From Phocaeicola faecalis (GTDB lineage Bacteria > Bacteroidota > Bacteroidia > Bacteroidales > Bacteroidaceae), in the NCBI RefSeq assembly GCF_021730445.1, contig NZ_JADNRM010000010.1, positions 64,231 through 128,230 of the forward strand: a stretch of DNA of 64,000 nucleotides, given 5' to 3'. The position numbers and the translations under genes are program-made. Under the pieces are notes generated by a model. The model made no database searches, was not told the origin of the DNA, and saw nothing but the letters and a program-made list of their open reading frames with translations. The stretch's first letter is position 1. Every line of letters starts with the position of its first letter. Positions 16,835 to 25,833 of the stretch are shown piece after piece.

Positions 16835-19267
16835 CTAAATGTTTGCGATACTCATGATGTCGGCAAATACTCCGGCAGCAGTAACACTGGCACCGGCACC
16901 GTATCCTTGTATCATCATTGGATATTCTTTATATCGTTCGGTGGTAAGCAGGATAATATTATTACTGCCTTCCAATCCATAGAACGGATGTTTGCTGTCT
17001 ACTTCCTGCAGAGACACGCTGCCTTTACCGTTTTCCAGTTTCGCAACGAAGCGCCAACGCTTATTCTCGTTTTCCAACTTCTGACGACGAGCCTCAAAAT
17101 CAGCATCCAGCGACGGGACTTTCTTCCAGAACTCTTCCAAAGCCCCTTCAAAGAAATCATTCGGTACAAAAAGATGTTTTTCCACATCTGTCTGTTCCAA
17201 CTTGTATCCGGCCTCGCGCGCCAAGATAACCAACTTGCGGATTACGTCTTTTCCACTCAGGTCGATGCGCGGGTCAGGCTCCGAATAACGTTCTTCCTGT
17301 GCCATCTTGATGGTTTGGCTGAAAGGCACGTCTGCACTAATCTTATTAAAGATATAGTTTAAAGTTCCACTGAGCACCGCTTCTATCTTCAAAATCTTAT
17401 CACCACTATTTATCAGGTCATTGATGGTATTGATAATCGGCAGCCCCGCACCCACATTTGTCTCAAACAAGAACTTCACTCCCCGTTTGCGAGCTATTTG
17501 CTTCAACTCGCTATAAATGGAATAATCCGATGAAGCGGCAATCTTATTGGCTGCCACTACAGAGATATTATGCATCAGGAACTCTTTATAAAGAGAAGCT
17601 ACTTCGGCACTTGCCGTACAATCCACAAAAACAGAATTGAAAATATTCATGCCGATAATCTCGTCATGCAGCACACCGGCAGAAGACGGAATTCCTTTTT
17701 CTTCCATCTCTTCCCTATAAGAAGCAAGGTCAATGCCCGCACGTGTGAAGAGTGCACGATGCCCGTCGGCAATGCCCACTACCTTCAGCTTCAAGCCACG
17801 TTCCTGCATCAACTTCTGTTGCTGGCAACGGATTTGTTCTATCAGGCTGCCGCCTACCGTACCGGTACCACAGATAAACAAGTTCAATACCTGATACTCC
17901 GACAGGAAGAACGAGTCATGGATGACGTTCAAAGATTTGCGAAGAGACTTAGCCTCCACCACAAAAGAGATATTGGTTTCGGAAGCACCTTGCGCACAAG
18001 CTATCACGCTGATACCGTTACGTCCCAATGTTCCAAAGAGCTTTCCGGCAATACCCGGCGTATGCTTCATGTTCTCGCCTACAATTGCAATAGTAGCCAA
18101 ATTCATCTCAGCCACCACCGGACTGATTTCACCCATTTCTATCTCTTTTGCAAATTCCTCATTCAGCACCTCACAAGCCAATGCAGCATCCTGATTACGG
18201 ACACCGATGGAAGTGCTGTTCTCTGAAGAAGCCTGAGACACCATGAACACACTGATGCCATTCTGCGCCAATGCCTTAAAGATGCGGAAGTTGACGCCGA
18301 TTACTCCCACCATGCCCAAGCCTGTCACCGTAATCAGGCTGGTATCATTGATAGACGAAATACCTTTAATGGCCTTTGAGCCTGAATCGACTTCCTGCTT
18401 GATAATGGTTCCGGGGGCCTCGGGGTTAAAGGTGTTTTTTATCAGAATAGGAATATTCTTGTGACACACCGGATAGATAGTCGGCGGATAAACCACTTTC
18501 GCACCAAAGTTGCAAAGCTCCATAGCCTCTACATAACTCAGCTCATTTATGGTATAAGCAGTGCTGATGACACGCGGGTCGGCAGTCATAAAGCCGTCCA
18601 CATCCGTCCATATCTCCAGACTGCCGGCATTCAGAGATGCGGCAATGATGGAAGCTGTATAATCCGAACCGCCACGTCCCAAATTAGTCACTTCTCCGCT
18701 ATTCTTGTCAGTAGATATAAAACCGGGCACCAGTGCCACCTGCGGAATTTCATCAAATGTTTCTTTCACCAACGAAGTGGTCAGTTCCGAATCCAGAATA
18801 TGCTTGGCATGTTTCTTCTCAGTCTTGATAAAGTTGCGCGAATCATACCACACAGCTCCCTTTATCAGCGTTGCCGCAATAATAGACGACAAACGTTCAC
18901 CGTAGCTCACGATAGTTGCAGAAGTCTTGGAAGACAAATCCTTAATCAGATAAATACCTTGAAAGATATCTTTCAACTCGCTCAGCAGTTCATTGACCTT
19001 ATCCAGCAATACGGTGCGTCCTTCGCCCGCCGGAATAACGGTGTACACCATCTCAATGTGACGGTTCACTATCTCACGATACTCTTTTTCATACTCCGCA
19101 TCGCCATTAGCTGCCATTTGCGAAGTATTGATTAACTTGTCAGTGATGCCACCCAAAGCAGATACCACTACGATTACAGGCTCTTCGGCAGCCTCTACTA
19201 TCTGTTTGACTTTTAAAATACTGTCCACGGAACCTACGGACGTTCCGCCGAATTTCATTACTTTCAT
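16835..19267 (-). CDS. thrA: Bifunctional aspartokinase/homoserine dehydrogenase
   Basis: An 810-residue fusion. Aspartokinase domain 1-290 opens with KFGGTSVGS (4-12) and contains GRGGSDYTA; two ACT regulatory domains span about 310-455 with GLGMVGVIGV; the homoserine dehydrogenase domain (about 460-810) has the nucleotide loop GTGTVGGS and VLSGTLNYIFN. It catalyses the first and third steps from aspartate toward threonine and methionine. It starts 4 bp upstream of the next gene's frame and is preceded by a Thr/Met-rich leader peptide, suggesting attenuation as well as allosteric control. Confidence 0.95.
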   Translation of the reverse strand: MKVMKFGGTSVGSVDSILKVKQIVEAAEEPVIVVVSALGGITDKLINTSQMAANGDAEYEKEYREIVNRHIEMVYTVIPAGEGRTVLLDKVNELLSELKDIFQGIYLIKDLSSKTSATIVSYGERLSSIIAATLIKGAVWYDSRNFIKTEKKHAKHILDSELTTSLVKETFDEIPQVALVPGFISTDKNSGEVTNLGRGGSDYTASIIAASLNAGSLEIWTDVDGFMTADPRVISTAYTINELSYVEAMELCNFGAKVVYPPTIYPVCHKNIPILIKNTFNPEAPGTIIKQEVDSGSKAIKGISSINDTSLITVTGLGMVGVIGVNFRIFKALAQNGISVFMVSQASSENSTSIGVRNQDAALACEVLNEEFAKEIEMGEISPVVAEMNLATIAIVGENMKHTPGIAGKLFGTLGRNGISVIACAQGASETNISFVVEAKSLRKSLNVIHDSFFLSEYQVLNLFICGTGTVGGSLIEQIRCQQQKLMQERGLKLKVVGIADGHRALFTRAGIDLASYREEMEEKGIPSSAGVLHDEIIGMNIFNSVFVDCTASAEVASLYKEFLMHNISVVAANKIAASSDYSIYSELKQIARKRGVKFLFETNVGAGLPIINTINDLINSGDKILKIEAVLSGTLNYIFNKISADVPFSQTIKMAQEERYSEPDPRIDLSGKDVIRKLVILAREAGYKLEQTDVEKHLFVPNDFFEGALEEFWKKVPSLDADFEARRQKLENENKRWRFVAKLENGKGSVSLQEVDSKHPFYGLEGSNNIILLTTERYKEYPMMIQGYGAGASVTAAGVFADIMSIANI

Positions 19268-19403
19268 GCAATTACCTATTTTGTTCCGGCTCTTTTCCCC
19301 TGCATTATCATCTCCTTTTCAGTTCAGGACACTATATAACACGTCTTCAGTAACGGAATAAGCCGTATCTGTTTACAATAAAATAAAATTAAATGCTGTT
19401 TTT

Positions 19404-19419
19404 GCTTACGTCCGTAAGC
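19404..19419 (-). promoter_or_regulatory. Hairpin in thr leader
   Basis: GCTTAC and GTAAGC pair around a four-base loop on the minus strand, about 30 nt after the leader-peptide stop. The transcript becomes U-rich about 12 nt later, not immediately, so it could be part of an attenuator but is not a textbook terminator. Confidence 0.4.
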
Positions 19420-19450
19420 GTGTATCACGTAGAAACACTATATACTATCC

Positions 19451-19543
19451 TTAACCCCGAGGGGTCATTGTTGTGGATGTAGACATGGAGGTCATCATGC
19501 GCCCCATCCCAAAAGTAGTTGTATGCAGATAGTACATTGTCAT
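19451..19543 (-). CDS. thrL: Thr/Met-rich leader peptide of the threonine operon
   Basis: A 30-codon ORF, ATG at 19543 to TAA at 19451, too short for usual gene calling. It encodes 9 Thr (three consecutive at positions 8-10, and four among positions 22-27) and 7 Met; the C-terminal half reads MMTSMSTSTTMTPRG. A -7 box at 19579-19586 would start the transcript about 28 nt before its ATG, and thrA begins about 180 nt downstream. This matches the layout of amino-acid attenuators such as E. coli thrL, but with Met in place of Ile. Homoserine is the branch point to Thr and Met, so dual sensing makes sense. Confidence 0.72.
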   Translation of the reverse strand: MTMYYLHTTTFGMGRMMTSMSTSTTMTPRG

Positions 19544-19578
19544 TTTATAACCGTTCTTTCCTTTTTGTTTGAACGATG

Positions 19579-19586
19579 CAAATATA
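19579..19586 (-). promoter_or_regulatory. -7 box for the threonine operon
   Basis: Minus-strand TATATTTG followed by C is a perfect TAnnTTTG match. The predicted transcript start lies just upstream of the leader peptide. Confidence 0.6.
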
Positions 19587-19748
19587 AAAACTATTTCTTA
19601 CAATCTATCACGAATCTCGTTTTTTTTGAGAAAAACAGTAAGAATTACTCTTTTAATAACAGAAATAAGACAAAAAGAAGTACAAAAACCGTCTTTCACA
19701 AGCGTTTTTATTGTGAAAGACGGCAATGACAACCAAGCAATGAGCAAA

Positions 19749-20894
19749 TCACTTCTTCAGTTTACCGATAAACATGACATTGTTATCGTTTTCGTCCAAT
19801 GATTCAAGCAAGCCTTTCAGCAACTCTTTGTCTTTGTCGGTACAATCGGGTGCGGCCATACGTTTTTCTATGTTTTCCATCAGCACTGCCGGCTCATACA
19901 TGGCAAAGAACCAACCGTTAGTGAAATTCATCGGTGCAGGAAGACCGCCAAAATAGTCATTCACCAACTTCACATAGTGTGAATTATTGTTCTTGTTGTC
20001 TACCACAATAGTTCCTTTACCCCAGACCGTAGCAAGATATTTCCCGGGAAGTTCATCGTAAATCAGGAATACATCTTCTCCCACAGGAGGATTGGACAAG
20101 GCAAACTGTGCTTCTATCTTGTTGGCAGCAGCATTATAATTATATAATGTATCGACAGGCATCATCATGTATTTGAAGCCTTCCACATTATTATAACTCC
20201 ATATTTCGTTATTAAAGCCAACGAAGCTACCGTTTTTATCACGTGGATTTATAGCCTGCCCAGCCGTCGGTATATACTTGGTGATAGTGCTATCCGGCGT
20301 AATAACAGCCCCCATCATTTCACTCATACCCTGAAAACAGAGATGAACAAGAGATATACTTCCATCGGGGTTGAGTGACAGTTTAGGTTTGTTGAGCCTT
20401 TCCCCTAAATCATAATCTGTCACAAAGGTGCCGTCCAGGTTATACTTCAATATCTTAGTGCTTCCGGCAAACGGGGCAAGGTATATCGCCTTATTCTTCT
20501 CATCAATCAATTCACTATACAACGAGCCTGCATATTCGCCGGGCCCCTGTCCCATCGCTCCTATGTCATGCAGAAATTTCCCTTTATGATTAAACAACTT
20601 AAATACGCCTCCGCTTTGGCGGATTCCGATATAGTTGTCGGTGATAGCCGGCCACCACATTTTAAACAGTGCCGTATCGACATTTTCAAACCTCACCAAC
20701 TGGCAATCTTCCACCCACTCGCTCAGCGGCACATTCAGGGTATCCTTTACTTTCGCAAAATCACATAGTGTGAGTGTATTGCCATTCTGTTCTAATCTTG
20801 TAATGGTGCCATCGTCTTTCGATGACGGGCCACAAGCTGCAAGAAGGGCGGTCGCCAGTATTGCAGTACTCATCAACAACTTTGTTCTTTTCAT
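19749..20894 (-). CDS. Six-bladed beta-propeller lipoprotein
   Basis: A 381-residue lipoprotein with a signal peptide and lipobox LLAAC (Cys21). Segments such as HKGKFLHDIGAMGQGPGEY and NKAIYLAPFAGSTKILKYNLDG are typical of the Bacteroidetes 6-bladed propeller family (DUF4934-like), often encoded near transport or stress genes; the ligand is unknown. The start at 20894 is chosen over the longer frame because it begins a proper signal peptide and a -7 box lies at 20922-20929. It stands alone, convergent to nothing and divergent from the GH89 gene. Confidence 0.75.
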   Translation of the reverse strand: MKRTKLLMSTAILATALLAACGPSSKDDGTITRLEQNGNTLTLCDFAKVKDTLNVPLSEWVEDCQLVRFENVDTALFKMWWPAITDNYIGIRQSGGVFKLFNHKGKFLHDIGAMGQGPGEYAGSLYSELIDEKNKAIYLAPFAGSTKILKYNLDGTFVTDYDLGERLNKPKLSLNPDGSISLVHLCFQGMSEMMGAVITPDSTITKYIPTAGQAINPRDKNGSFVGFNNEIWSYNNVEGFKYMMMPVDTLYNYNAAANKIEAQFALSNPPVGEDVFLIYDELPGKYLATVWGKGTIVVDNKNNNSHYVKLVNDYFGGLPAPMNFTNGWFFAMYEPAVLMENIEKRMAAPDCTDKDKELLKGLLESLDENDNNVMFIGKLKK

Positions 20895-20921
20895 AATAGT
20901 ACGATTTTTTAGTAGATTGTC

Positions 20922-20929
20922 CAAATGTA
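20922..20929 (-). promoter_or_regulatory. -7 box for propeller lipoprotein
   Basis: Minus-strand TACATTTG with TTTG 20 bp upstream, matching both elements of the Bacteroides promoter. Confidence 0.6.
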
Positions 20930-21188
20930 AGAAACATATTCCGAAGAAACAAACAATTATCGCTTTTTCTTCATACATTAATTATAAAAGCCAAATTCCT
21001 GTTTCTATTTTCAAATCTCTGACTGTCTGTTTCTTACTTATCCCTTAATTATTCCGGCAAAGCATATCATCGTCCCGCCAAGCACGTTTCTGCAGAATCA
21101 TTGAAACAGAAATAGTTCGGTTGTCTGCCTATGCTCTCCTATCGTTTCTCGTCCTATACCGTTTGCCAGACGAACCGTTCAGTATTGC

Positions 21189-21276
21189 TTCGCCACGGAG
21201 GTGAAGAGATTTAACCACGGAGGTGGTTAACGTTAATCACAGAGGTGGTTAGACTTAACCACCTCCGTGGTGAAGC
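21189..21276. repeat. Array C: four 22-bp palindromic units
   Basis: Units start at 21189, 21211, 21233 and 21255. The cores are TTAACCACGGAGGTGGTTAA, TTAATCACAGAGGTGGTTAG and the inverted form CTTAACCACCTCCGTGG. The outer arms ATTGCTTC (21184-21191) and GAAGCAAT (21272-21279) enclose the array, so it can form one long hairpin or several small ones. It lies in a divergent intergenic region of about 570 bp, 107 bp before the promoter of the GH89 gene. The rest of that gap holds only the two promoters. Confidence 0.78.
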
Positions 21277-21382
21277 AATATCGAACTGAGATGACAGACT
21301 TAAGCATCGTACAAAGATAAAAAGACGGATATATACGTTCGAAGACAGGCCGTTTGTCTGGTATTATAGTAACAAAAAGTTT

Positions 21383-21410
21383 TTTGATTGAATGAATTAT
21401 CGTAATTTTG
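21383..21410 (+). promoter_or_regulatory. Promoter of the GH89 gene
   Basis: TTTG at 21383-21386 and TAATTTTG at 21403-21410 are separated by 16 bp. The predicted start is about 50 nt before the ATG at 21469. Confidence 0.6.
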
Positions 21411-21468
21411 TGTGCATATAACAGATTTCTCTCTGAAACCTATAATCATTAAACACATAATATAAAAG

Positions 21469-23748
21469 ATGAAGCACTATTATTTTATTTCCTTATGGTT
21501 TATCATGTCACTGCTATGCACCGCCTGCCATTCCAATCATCCGCAGATACAAGCTGCGTATGACTTGATAGAGCGTGTCACACCCGGATATGGTAACCAG
21601 TTCCAACTGGAACTGATTGATTCTGAAAATGGAAAAGATGTCTACGAGATAGGCAGCCAAAACGGAAAAGTACTATTGCGGGGTAACAATCCGATAGCAC
21701 TTGCCACAGCCTACAACCAATATTTGAAATATACTTGCAATGCACATGTGTCTTGGTTTGGCGACCAACTCAAACTGCCGGCAACATTGCCTCTCCCGAT
21801 TGAAACAACCCATAACACCATCAATGGCAAGTATCGCGTTTACATGAATTATTGCACCGTGAGTTACTCGGCTGCATGGTGGGACTGGGAACGATGGCAA
21901 CGCGAACTGGACTATATGGCAATGAATTCAATCAATATGCCTTTGTCTGTCATCGGTCTGGAAGCCGTATGGTACAACACACTGCTGAAACATCATTTCA
22001 CGGATGAGGAGGCACGGCATTTCCTTGCAGGACCGGGTCATGCTGCATGGCAATGGATGCAAAACCTGCAAGACTATGGCGGACCGCTTCCCAAATCATG
22101 GATAGATTCCCACATCCGGCTGGGCAAACAAATCATACAGCGTGAACTGGAACTGGGTATGCAACCCATCCAACAAGGTTTCTCCGGTTACGTGCCACGC
22201 GAACTGAAAGATAAATATCCCCATGCCAAAATACAGCAACAGCCTTCGTGGTGCGCTTTTACCGGCGTTGCACAGCTCGACCCCACCGACTCGCTGTTTC
22301 AAGTAATCGGACATGATTTTCTGGAAGAGCAAAAGAAGCTTTACGGTGCCCACGGAGTGTATGCTGCCGACCCATTCCATGAAAGTGCCCCACCGATAGA
22401 TACTCCCGAATACCTGTCGGCTGTGGGAAAATCCATTCACAAGTTATTCAAAGATTTCGATTCATCGGCTGTATGGGCGATGCAGGCATGGAGTCTGCGT
22501 GAACCAATCGTGAAGGCCGTTCCCAAAGAAGACCTGTTAATTCTTGACCTCAATGGTGCAAAGTGCCGAAAGGACAGCGCCTTTTGGGGATATCCCGCCA
22601 TTGCCGGAAATCTGCATAACTTTGGCGGACGCATCAATCTGCACGGCGATTTGCCGCTACTGGCATCCAACCAATACGCCACTGCCGCAAAACGCTCACC
22701 GAATATCATCGGTTCAGGTCTCTTTATGGAGTCCATCGAACAAAATCCTGTCTATTATGACCTTGCATTCGAGATGCCCCTGCACCGTGACAGTATCAAT
22801 GTGGAAAAGTGGCTGGCAGAGTATGCGCAACGCCGTTATGGAGCTGTCTCTCAAAATGCCGAGACTGCATGGAGTGTCTACTTACTTCATTCGGCTTATG
22901 CACGAGGTACAAACGGAACAGAGTTCAGCTCCATCATTGCCGCACGCCCCGCACTTGACGTGAAAAAGTCGGGACCGAATGCCGGCTTTGCCATTCCTTA
23001 TCATCCGGCCGACTTGATACGTGCAGAAGCCCTTCTCCTGCAAGATGCAGACAGGTTGGGAGACTCCCGCCCCTATCGTTTCGATATTGTCGACATACAA
23101 CGCCAAATCATGTCAAACCTGGGACAAGCTATTCACAAGCAGGCGGCAAAGGCATTTAAAGAAAAAGACAAGACAGCCTTCCGCCTCCACAGCCAACGCT
23201 TCTTGGAACTATTGAAGGATGTGGATACCTTATTACGCACCCGCCCCGAATTTAACTTCGACAGATGGCTCACTCAGGCGCGCCGTTGGGGAACGACTCC
23301 CGAAGAACAAGACTTATATGAAAAGGATGCCACAGCCCTGTTTACGATATGGGGGGCAGACAAAGACCCTTTCATCTTTGATTACGGTTGGAAGGAATGG
23401 GCAGGACTGATAGACGGCTATTACCTGAAACGGTGGGAGAAGTTCTATGCCATGCTTGAAGAACATCTGGATAAAGGTACGGAATATTCGGAGAAAGGTT
23501 TGCCACTCACGCATAACCGCGAGGCTTTCCGCGCCAATGAGTTCTATAGTTCACTGGGCGATTGGGAACTTCAGTATGTATCGACTCCCGGAAAGGCGCG
23601 TATTCCTGTCACCGAAGGTGATGAAATAGAGACCGCGCAGAGGATGTACCGCAAGTATACTGCCTTGGCCGACGAATATTATCGGGAAGGTGTGCAAAGC
23701 GATGAAGTGAAAGAAGAAAACAGATTTGAGAATTTGGGAAAGAAATAA
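21469..23748 (+). CDS. Alpha-N-acetylglucosaminidase, GH89 lipoprotein
   Basis: A 759-residue enzyme of the NAGLU family with a lipoprotein signal (LLCTAC, Cys20). The family core is recognisable from YRVYMNYCTVSYSAAWWDWERW (here a partial motif, residues 122-143). Candidate catalytic acids are Glu305 in ADPFHES and Glu421 in GLFMES, aligning with the two glutamates of human NAGLU. It would release terminal alpha-GlcNAc, as found on gastric-type mucin O-glycans, from the cell envelope. It is not in a SusC/D polysaccharide locus. A -35/-7-like promoter lies upstream, and radA follows after 25 bp. Confidence 0.9.
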   Translation: MKHYYFISLWFIMSLLCTACHSNHPQIQAAYDLIERVTPGYGNQFQLELIDSENGKDVYEIGSQNGKVLLRGNNPIALATAYNQYLKYTCNAHVSWFGDQLKLPATLPLPIETTHNTINGKYRVYMNYCTVSYSAAWWDWERWQRELDYMAMNSINMPLSVIGLEAVWYNTLLKHHFTDEEARHFLAGPGHAAWQWMQNLQDYGGPLPKSWIDSHIRLGKQIIQRELELGMQPIQQGFSGYVPRELKDKYPHAKIQQQPSWCAFTGVAQLDPTDSLFQVIGHDFLEEQKKLYGAHGVYAADPFHESAPPIDTPEYLSAVGKSIHKLFKDFDSSAVWAMQAWSLREPIVKAVPKEDLLILDLNGAKCRKDSAFWGYPAIAGNLHNFGGRINLHGDLPLLASNQYATAAKRSPNIIGSGLFMESIEQNPVYYDLAFEMPLHRDSINVEKWLAEYAQRRYGAVSQNAETAWSVYLLHSAYARGTNGTEFSSIIAARPALDVKKSGPNAGFAIPYHPADLIRAEALLLQDADRLGDSRPYRFDIVDIQRQIMSNLGQAIHKQAAKAFKEKDKTAFRLHSQRFLELLKDVDTLLRTRPEFNFDRWLTQARRWGTTPEEQDLYEKDATALFTIWGADKDPFIFDYGWKEWAGLIDGYYLKRWEKFYAMLEEHLDKGTEYSEKGLPLTHNREAFRANEFYSSLGDWELQYVSTPGKARIPVTEGDEIETAQRMYRKYTALADEYYREGVQSDEVKEENRFENLGKK

Positions 23749-23761
23749 AGAAATATTTCCA

Positions 23762-23769
23762 TACCTTTG
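23762..23769 (+). promoter_or_regulatory. -7 box immediately before radA
   Basis: TACCTTTG lies only 4 bp before the radA ATG, so a transcript starting 5-7 nt downstream would be nearly leaderless. No TTTG is seen at the usual distance, so the site is tentative. Confidence 0.4.
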
Positions 23770-23773
23770 CTGT

Positions 23774-25138
23774 ATGAAAGAAAAGACTGTATATATATGT
23801 AGCAACTGCGGACAAGACTCTCCCAAATGGATTGGCAAATGCCCTTCTTGTGGTGAGTGGAACACGTATGTAGAAGAAGTGGTGCGCAAGCCGGCAGCCG
23901 GCACCCGTCCGGTGTCGGGACTGGAACCTGTCAAGAGCAAGCCTGTCATCCTCAGCGAAATAACGGGTGGCGACGAACCGCGCATCGATATGCACGATGA
24001 GGAATTGAACCGTGTGTTGGGCGGCGGTCTGGTTCCCGGATCGCTGGTCTTGCTGGGCGGAGAACCGGGAATCGGAAAGTCCACCCTTGTGCTGCAAACC
24101 GTTCTGAGGCTGCCCGAAAAGAAGATACTGTATGTTTCCGGCGAAGAAAGCGCACGGCAGCTGAAGCTGCGTGCCGACCGCATCCGCCATAACTCCTCGG
24201 ACTGTCTGATAGCATGCGAAACATCTTTGGAACAGATTTATGTGAACATCAAAAATACGCGGCCCGACTTGGTTATCATCGACTCCATACAAACGATATC
24301 GACCGAGACGATTGATTCTTCTCCCGGAAGCCTGGTACAAGTGCGCGAATGTTCTGCCTCCATTCTCAAATTTGCCAAGCAGACAAACACGCCAGTCATT
24401 TTGATTGGACATATTAATAAGGAAGGAAGCATAGCCGGTCCGAAGGTTTTGGAACACATCGTCGATACTGTCTTGCAGTTCGAGGGCGACCAGCATTATA
24501 TGTATCGCATCCTGCGCAGCATCAAGAACCGTTTCGGCAGTACTGCCGAATTAGGCATCTACGAGATGCGGCAGGATGGATTGAGGCAAGTAAGCAATCC
24601 CTCCGAATTGCTGCTGAGTCAAGACCATGAAGGAATGAGCGGCGTAGCCATTGCTTCTGCCATCGAGGGGGTTCGCCCATTCCTCATTGAAACACAGGCG
24701 CTGGTCAGTTCTGCCGTCTACGGTAATCCTCAACGTTCTGCCACAGGCTTCGACCTGAGAAGAATGAACATGCTCCTTGCCGTACTGGAGAAACGGGTCG
24801 GATTCAAGCTGGCACAGAAAGATGTCTTTCTCAATATAGCCGGCGGACTGAAGGTCAATGACCCTGCCATCGACTTGTCTGTCATCAGCGCTATCCTGTC
24901 AAGCAACATGGATGCGGAAGTGGAACGAGATACCTGCATGGCGGGTGAAGTGGGGCTGAGTGGCGAGATACGTCCGGTGAACCGTATCGAACAACGAATC
25001 GGGGAAGCCGAAAAACTCGGATTCAAGCGTATCCTTATCCCCAAGCACAACCTTCAGGGAATGGATACCAAGAAACTGAAGATAGAAATCATTCCGGTCA
25101 GAAAGGTGGAAGAAGCGTTCCGGGCCCTATTCGGATGA
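23774..25138 (+). CDS. radA: DNA repair ATPase RadA
   Basis: A 454-residue protein. N-terminal zinc finger with CSNC (9-12) and CPSC (23-26), RecA-like ATPase with Walker A GGEPGIGKST (95-104), the RadA-specific KNRFG motif (251-255), and a C-terminal Lon-like domain with GEVGLSGEIRPV. It processes recombination intermediates by driving branch migration. The start at 23774 is chosen because the zinc finger begins 8 residues later; the longer frame from 23726 overlaps the GH89 gene. Confidence 0.95.
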   Translation: MKEKTVYICSNCGQDSPKWIGKCPSCGEWNTYVEEVVRKPAAGTRPVSGLEPVKSKPVILSEITGGDEPRIDMHDEELNRVLGGGLVPGSLVLLGGEPGIGKSTLVLQTVLRLPEKKILYVSGEESARQLKLRADRIRHNSSDCLIACETSLEQIYVNIKNTRPDLVIIDSIQTISTETIDSSPGSLVQVRECSASILKFAKQTNTPVILIGHINKEGSIAGPKVLEHIVDTVLQFEGDQHYMYRILRSIKNRFGSTAELGIYEMRQDGLRQVSNPSELLLSQDHEGMSGVAIASAIEGVRPFLIETQALVSSAVYGNPQRSATGFDLRRMNMLLAVLEKRVGFKLAQKDVFLNIAGGLKVNDPAIDLSVISAILSSNMDAEVERDTCMAGEVGLSGEIRPVNRIEQRIGEAEKLGFKRILIPKHNLQGMDTKKLKIEIIPVRKVEEAFRALFG

Positions 25139-25177
25139 GATACATAAAACTGTTTTTAAACTAAAGAACCTACATCA

Positions 25178-25825
25178 ATGACTAACGATAATTCATATAC
25201 CCCAAGTTGTGTGGACTGCGGAACACAGAACTGCAAGTTCAAAGACCGTACATATCCCGAATTCTGCCTGACGACCGGTCTGGAGAAAGACGATTTGGAG
25301 TGGGCATTGGAACGCTATGACGAAGGACAAAACCACGATGTCATGGTGGCCAGCGCCGAAGTGGAGTTTGAAGGCTATTGCCGGCTCACCCGTGTGGAAG
25401 AAATCATGACCTTTGCACGCAAGATGGGATATCAGAAAATAGGTATTGCCAATTGTATCGGATTAATGAATGAAGCACGAATCTTTGCCCGAATTCTGAG
25501 GGCCAACGGATTCGAAGTTTATTCCGTGATATGCAAAGTGGCGGGAGTGTCCAAATCATCCGTCGGTATCCCTCAGGAATGTGAAGCCATCGGAGCTGCC
25601 ATGTGTAACCCTATCCTTCAGGCACGCCTGCTCAACCGCGCGCATACAGACCTGAATGTAGTTATCGGACTTTGCGTGGGACACGACAGCCTGTTCTATA
25701 AATATGCAGACGCCTATTCCACTACCTTGGTAACAAAAGACCGCGTCACCGGACACAATCCGGCAGCAGCCCTCTATACGGCCAATTCATATTATCGCAA
25801 GAAACTCATGCCCGACAACAAATAA
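25178..25825 (+). CDS. DUF1847-type cysteine-rich protein
   Basis: A 215-residue soluble protein beginning with a Cys-rich segment (CVDCGTQNCKF, residues 11-21, plus Cys30) and further conserved cysteines in YCRLTRVEE, ANCIGLMNEA, VICKVAG, AMCNP and GLCVGHDSLF. The pattern fits DUF1847, a predicted metal-binding protein family of unknown function. It lies between radA and an FAD-dependent dehydrogenase, 39 bp after the former and 8 bp before the latter, so it may share a transcript with the dehydrogenase. Confidence 0.75.
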   Translation: MTNDNSYTPSCVDCGTQNCKFKDRTYPEFCLTTGLEKDDLEWALERYDEGQNHDVMVASAEVEFEGYCRLTRVEEIMTFARKMGYQKIGIANCIGLMNEARIFARILRANGFEVYSVICKVAGVSKSSVGIPQECEAIGAAMCNPILQARLLNRAHTDLNVVIGLCVGHDSLFYKYADAYSTTLVTKDRVTGHNPAAALYTANSYYRKKLMPDNK

Positions 25826-25833
25826 AAAAAGAT

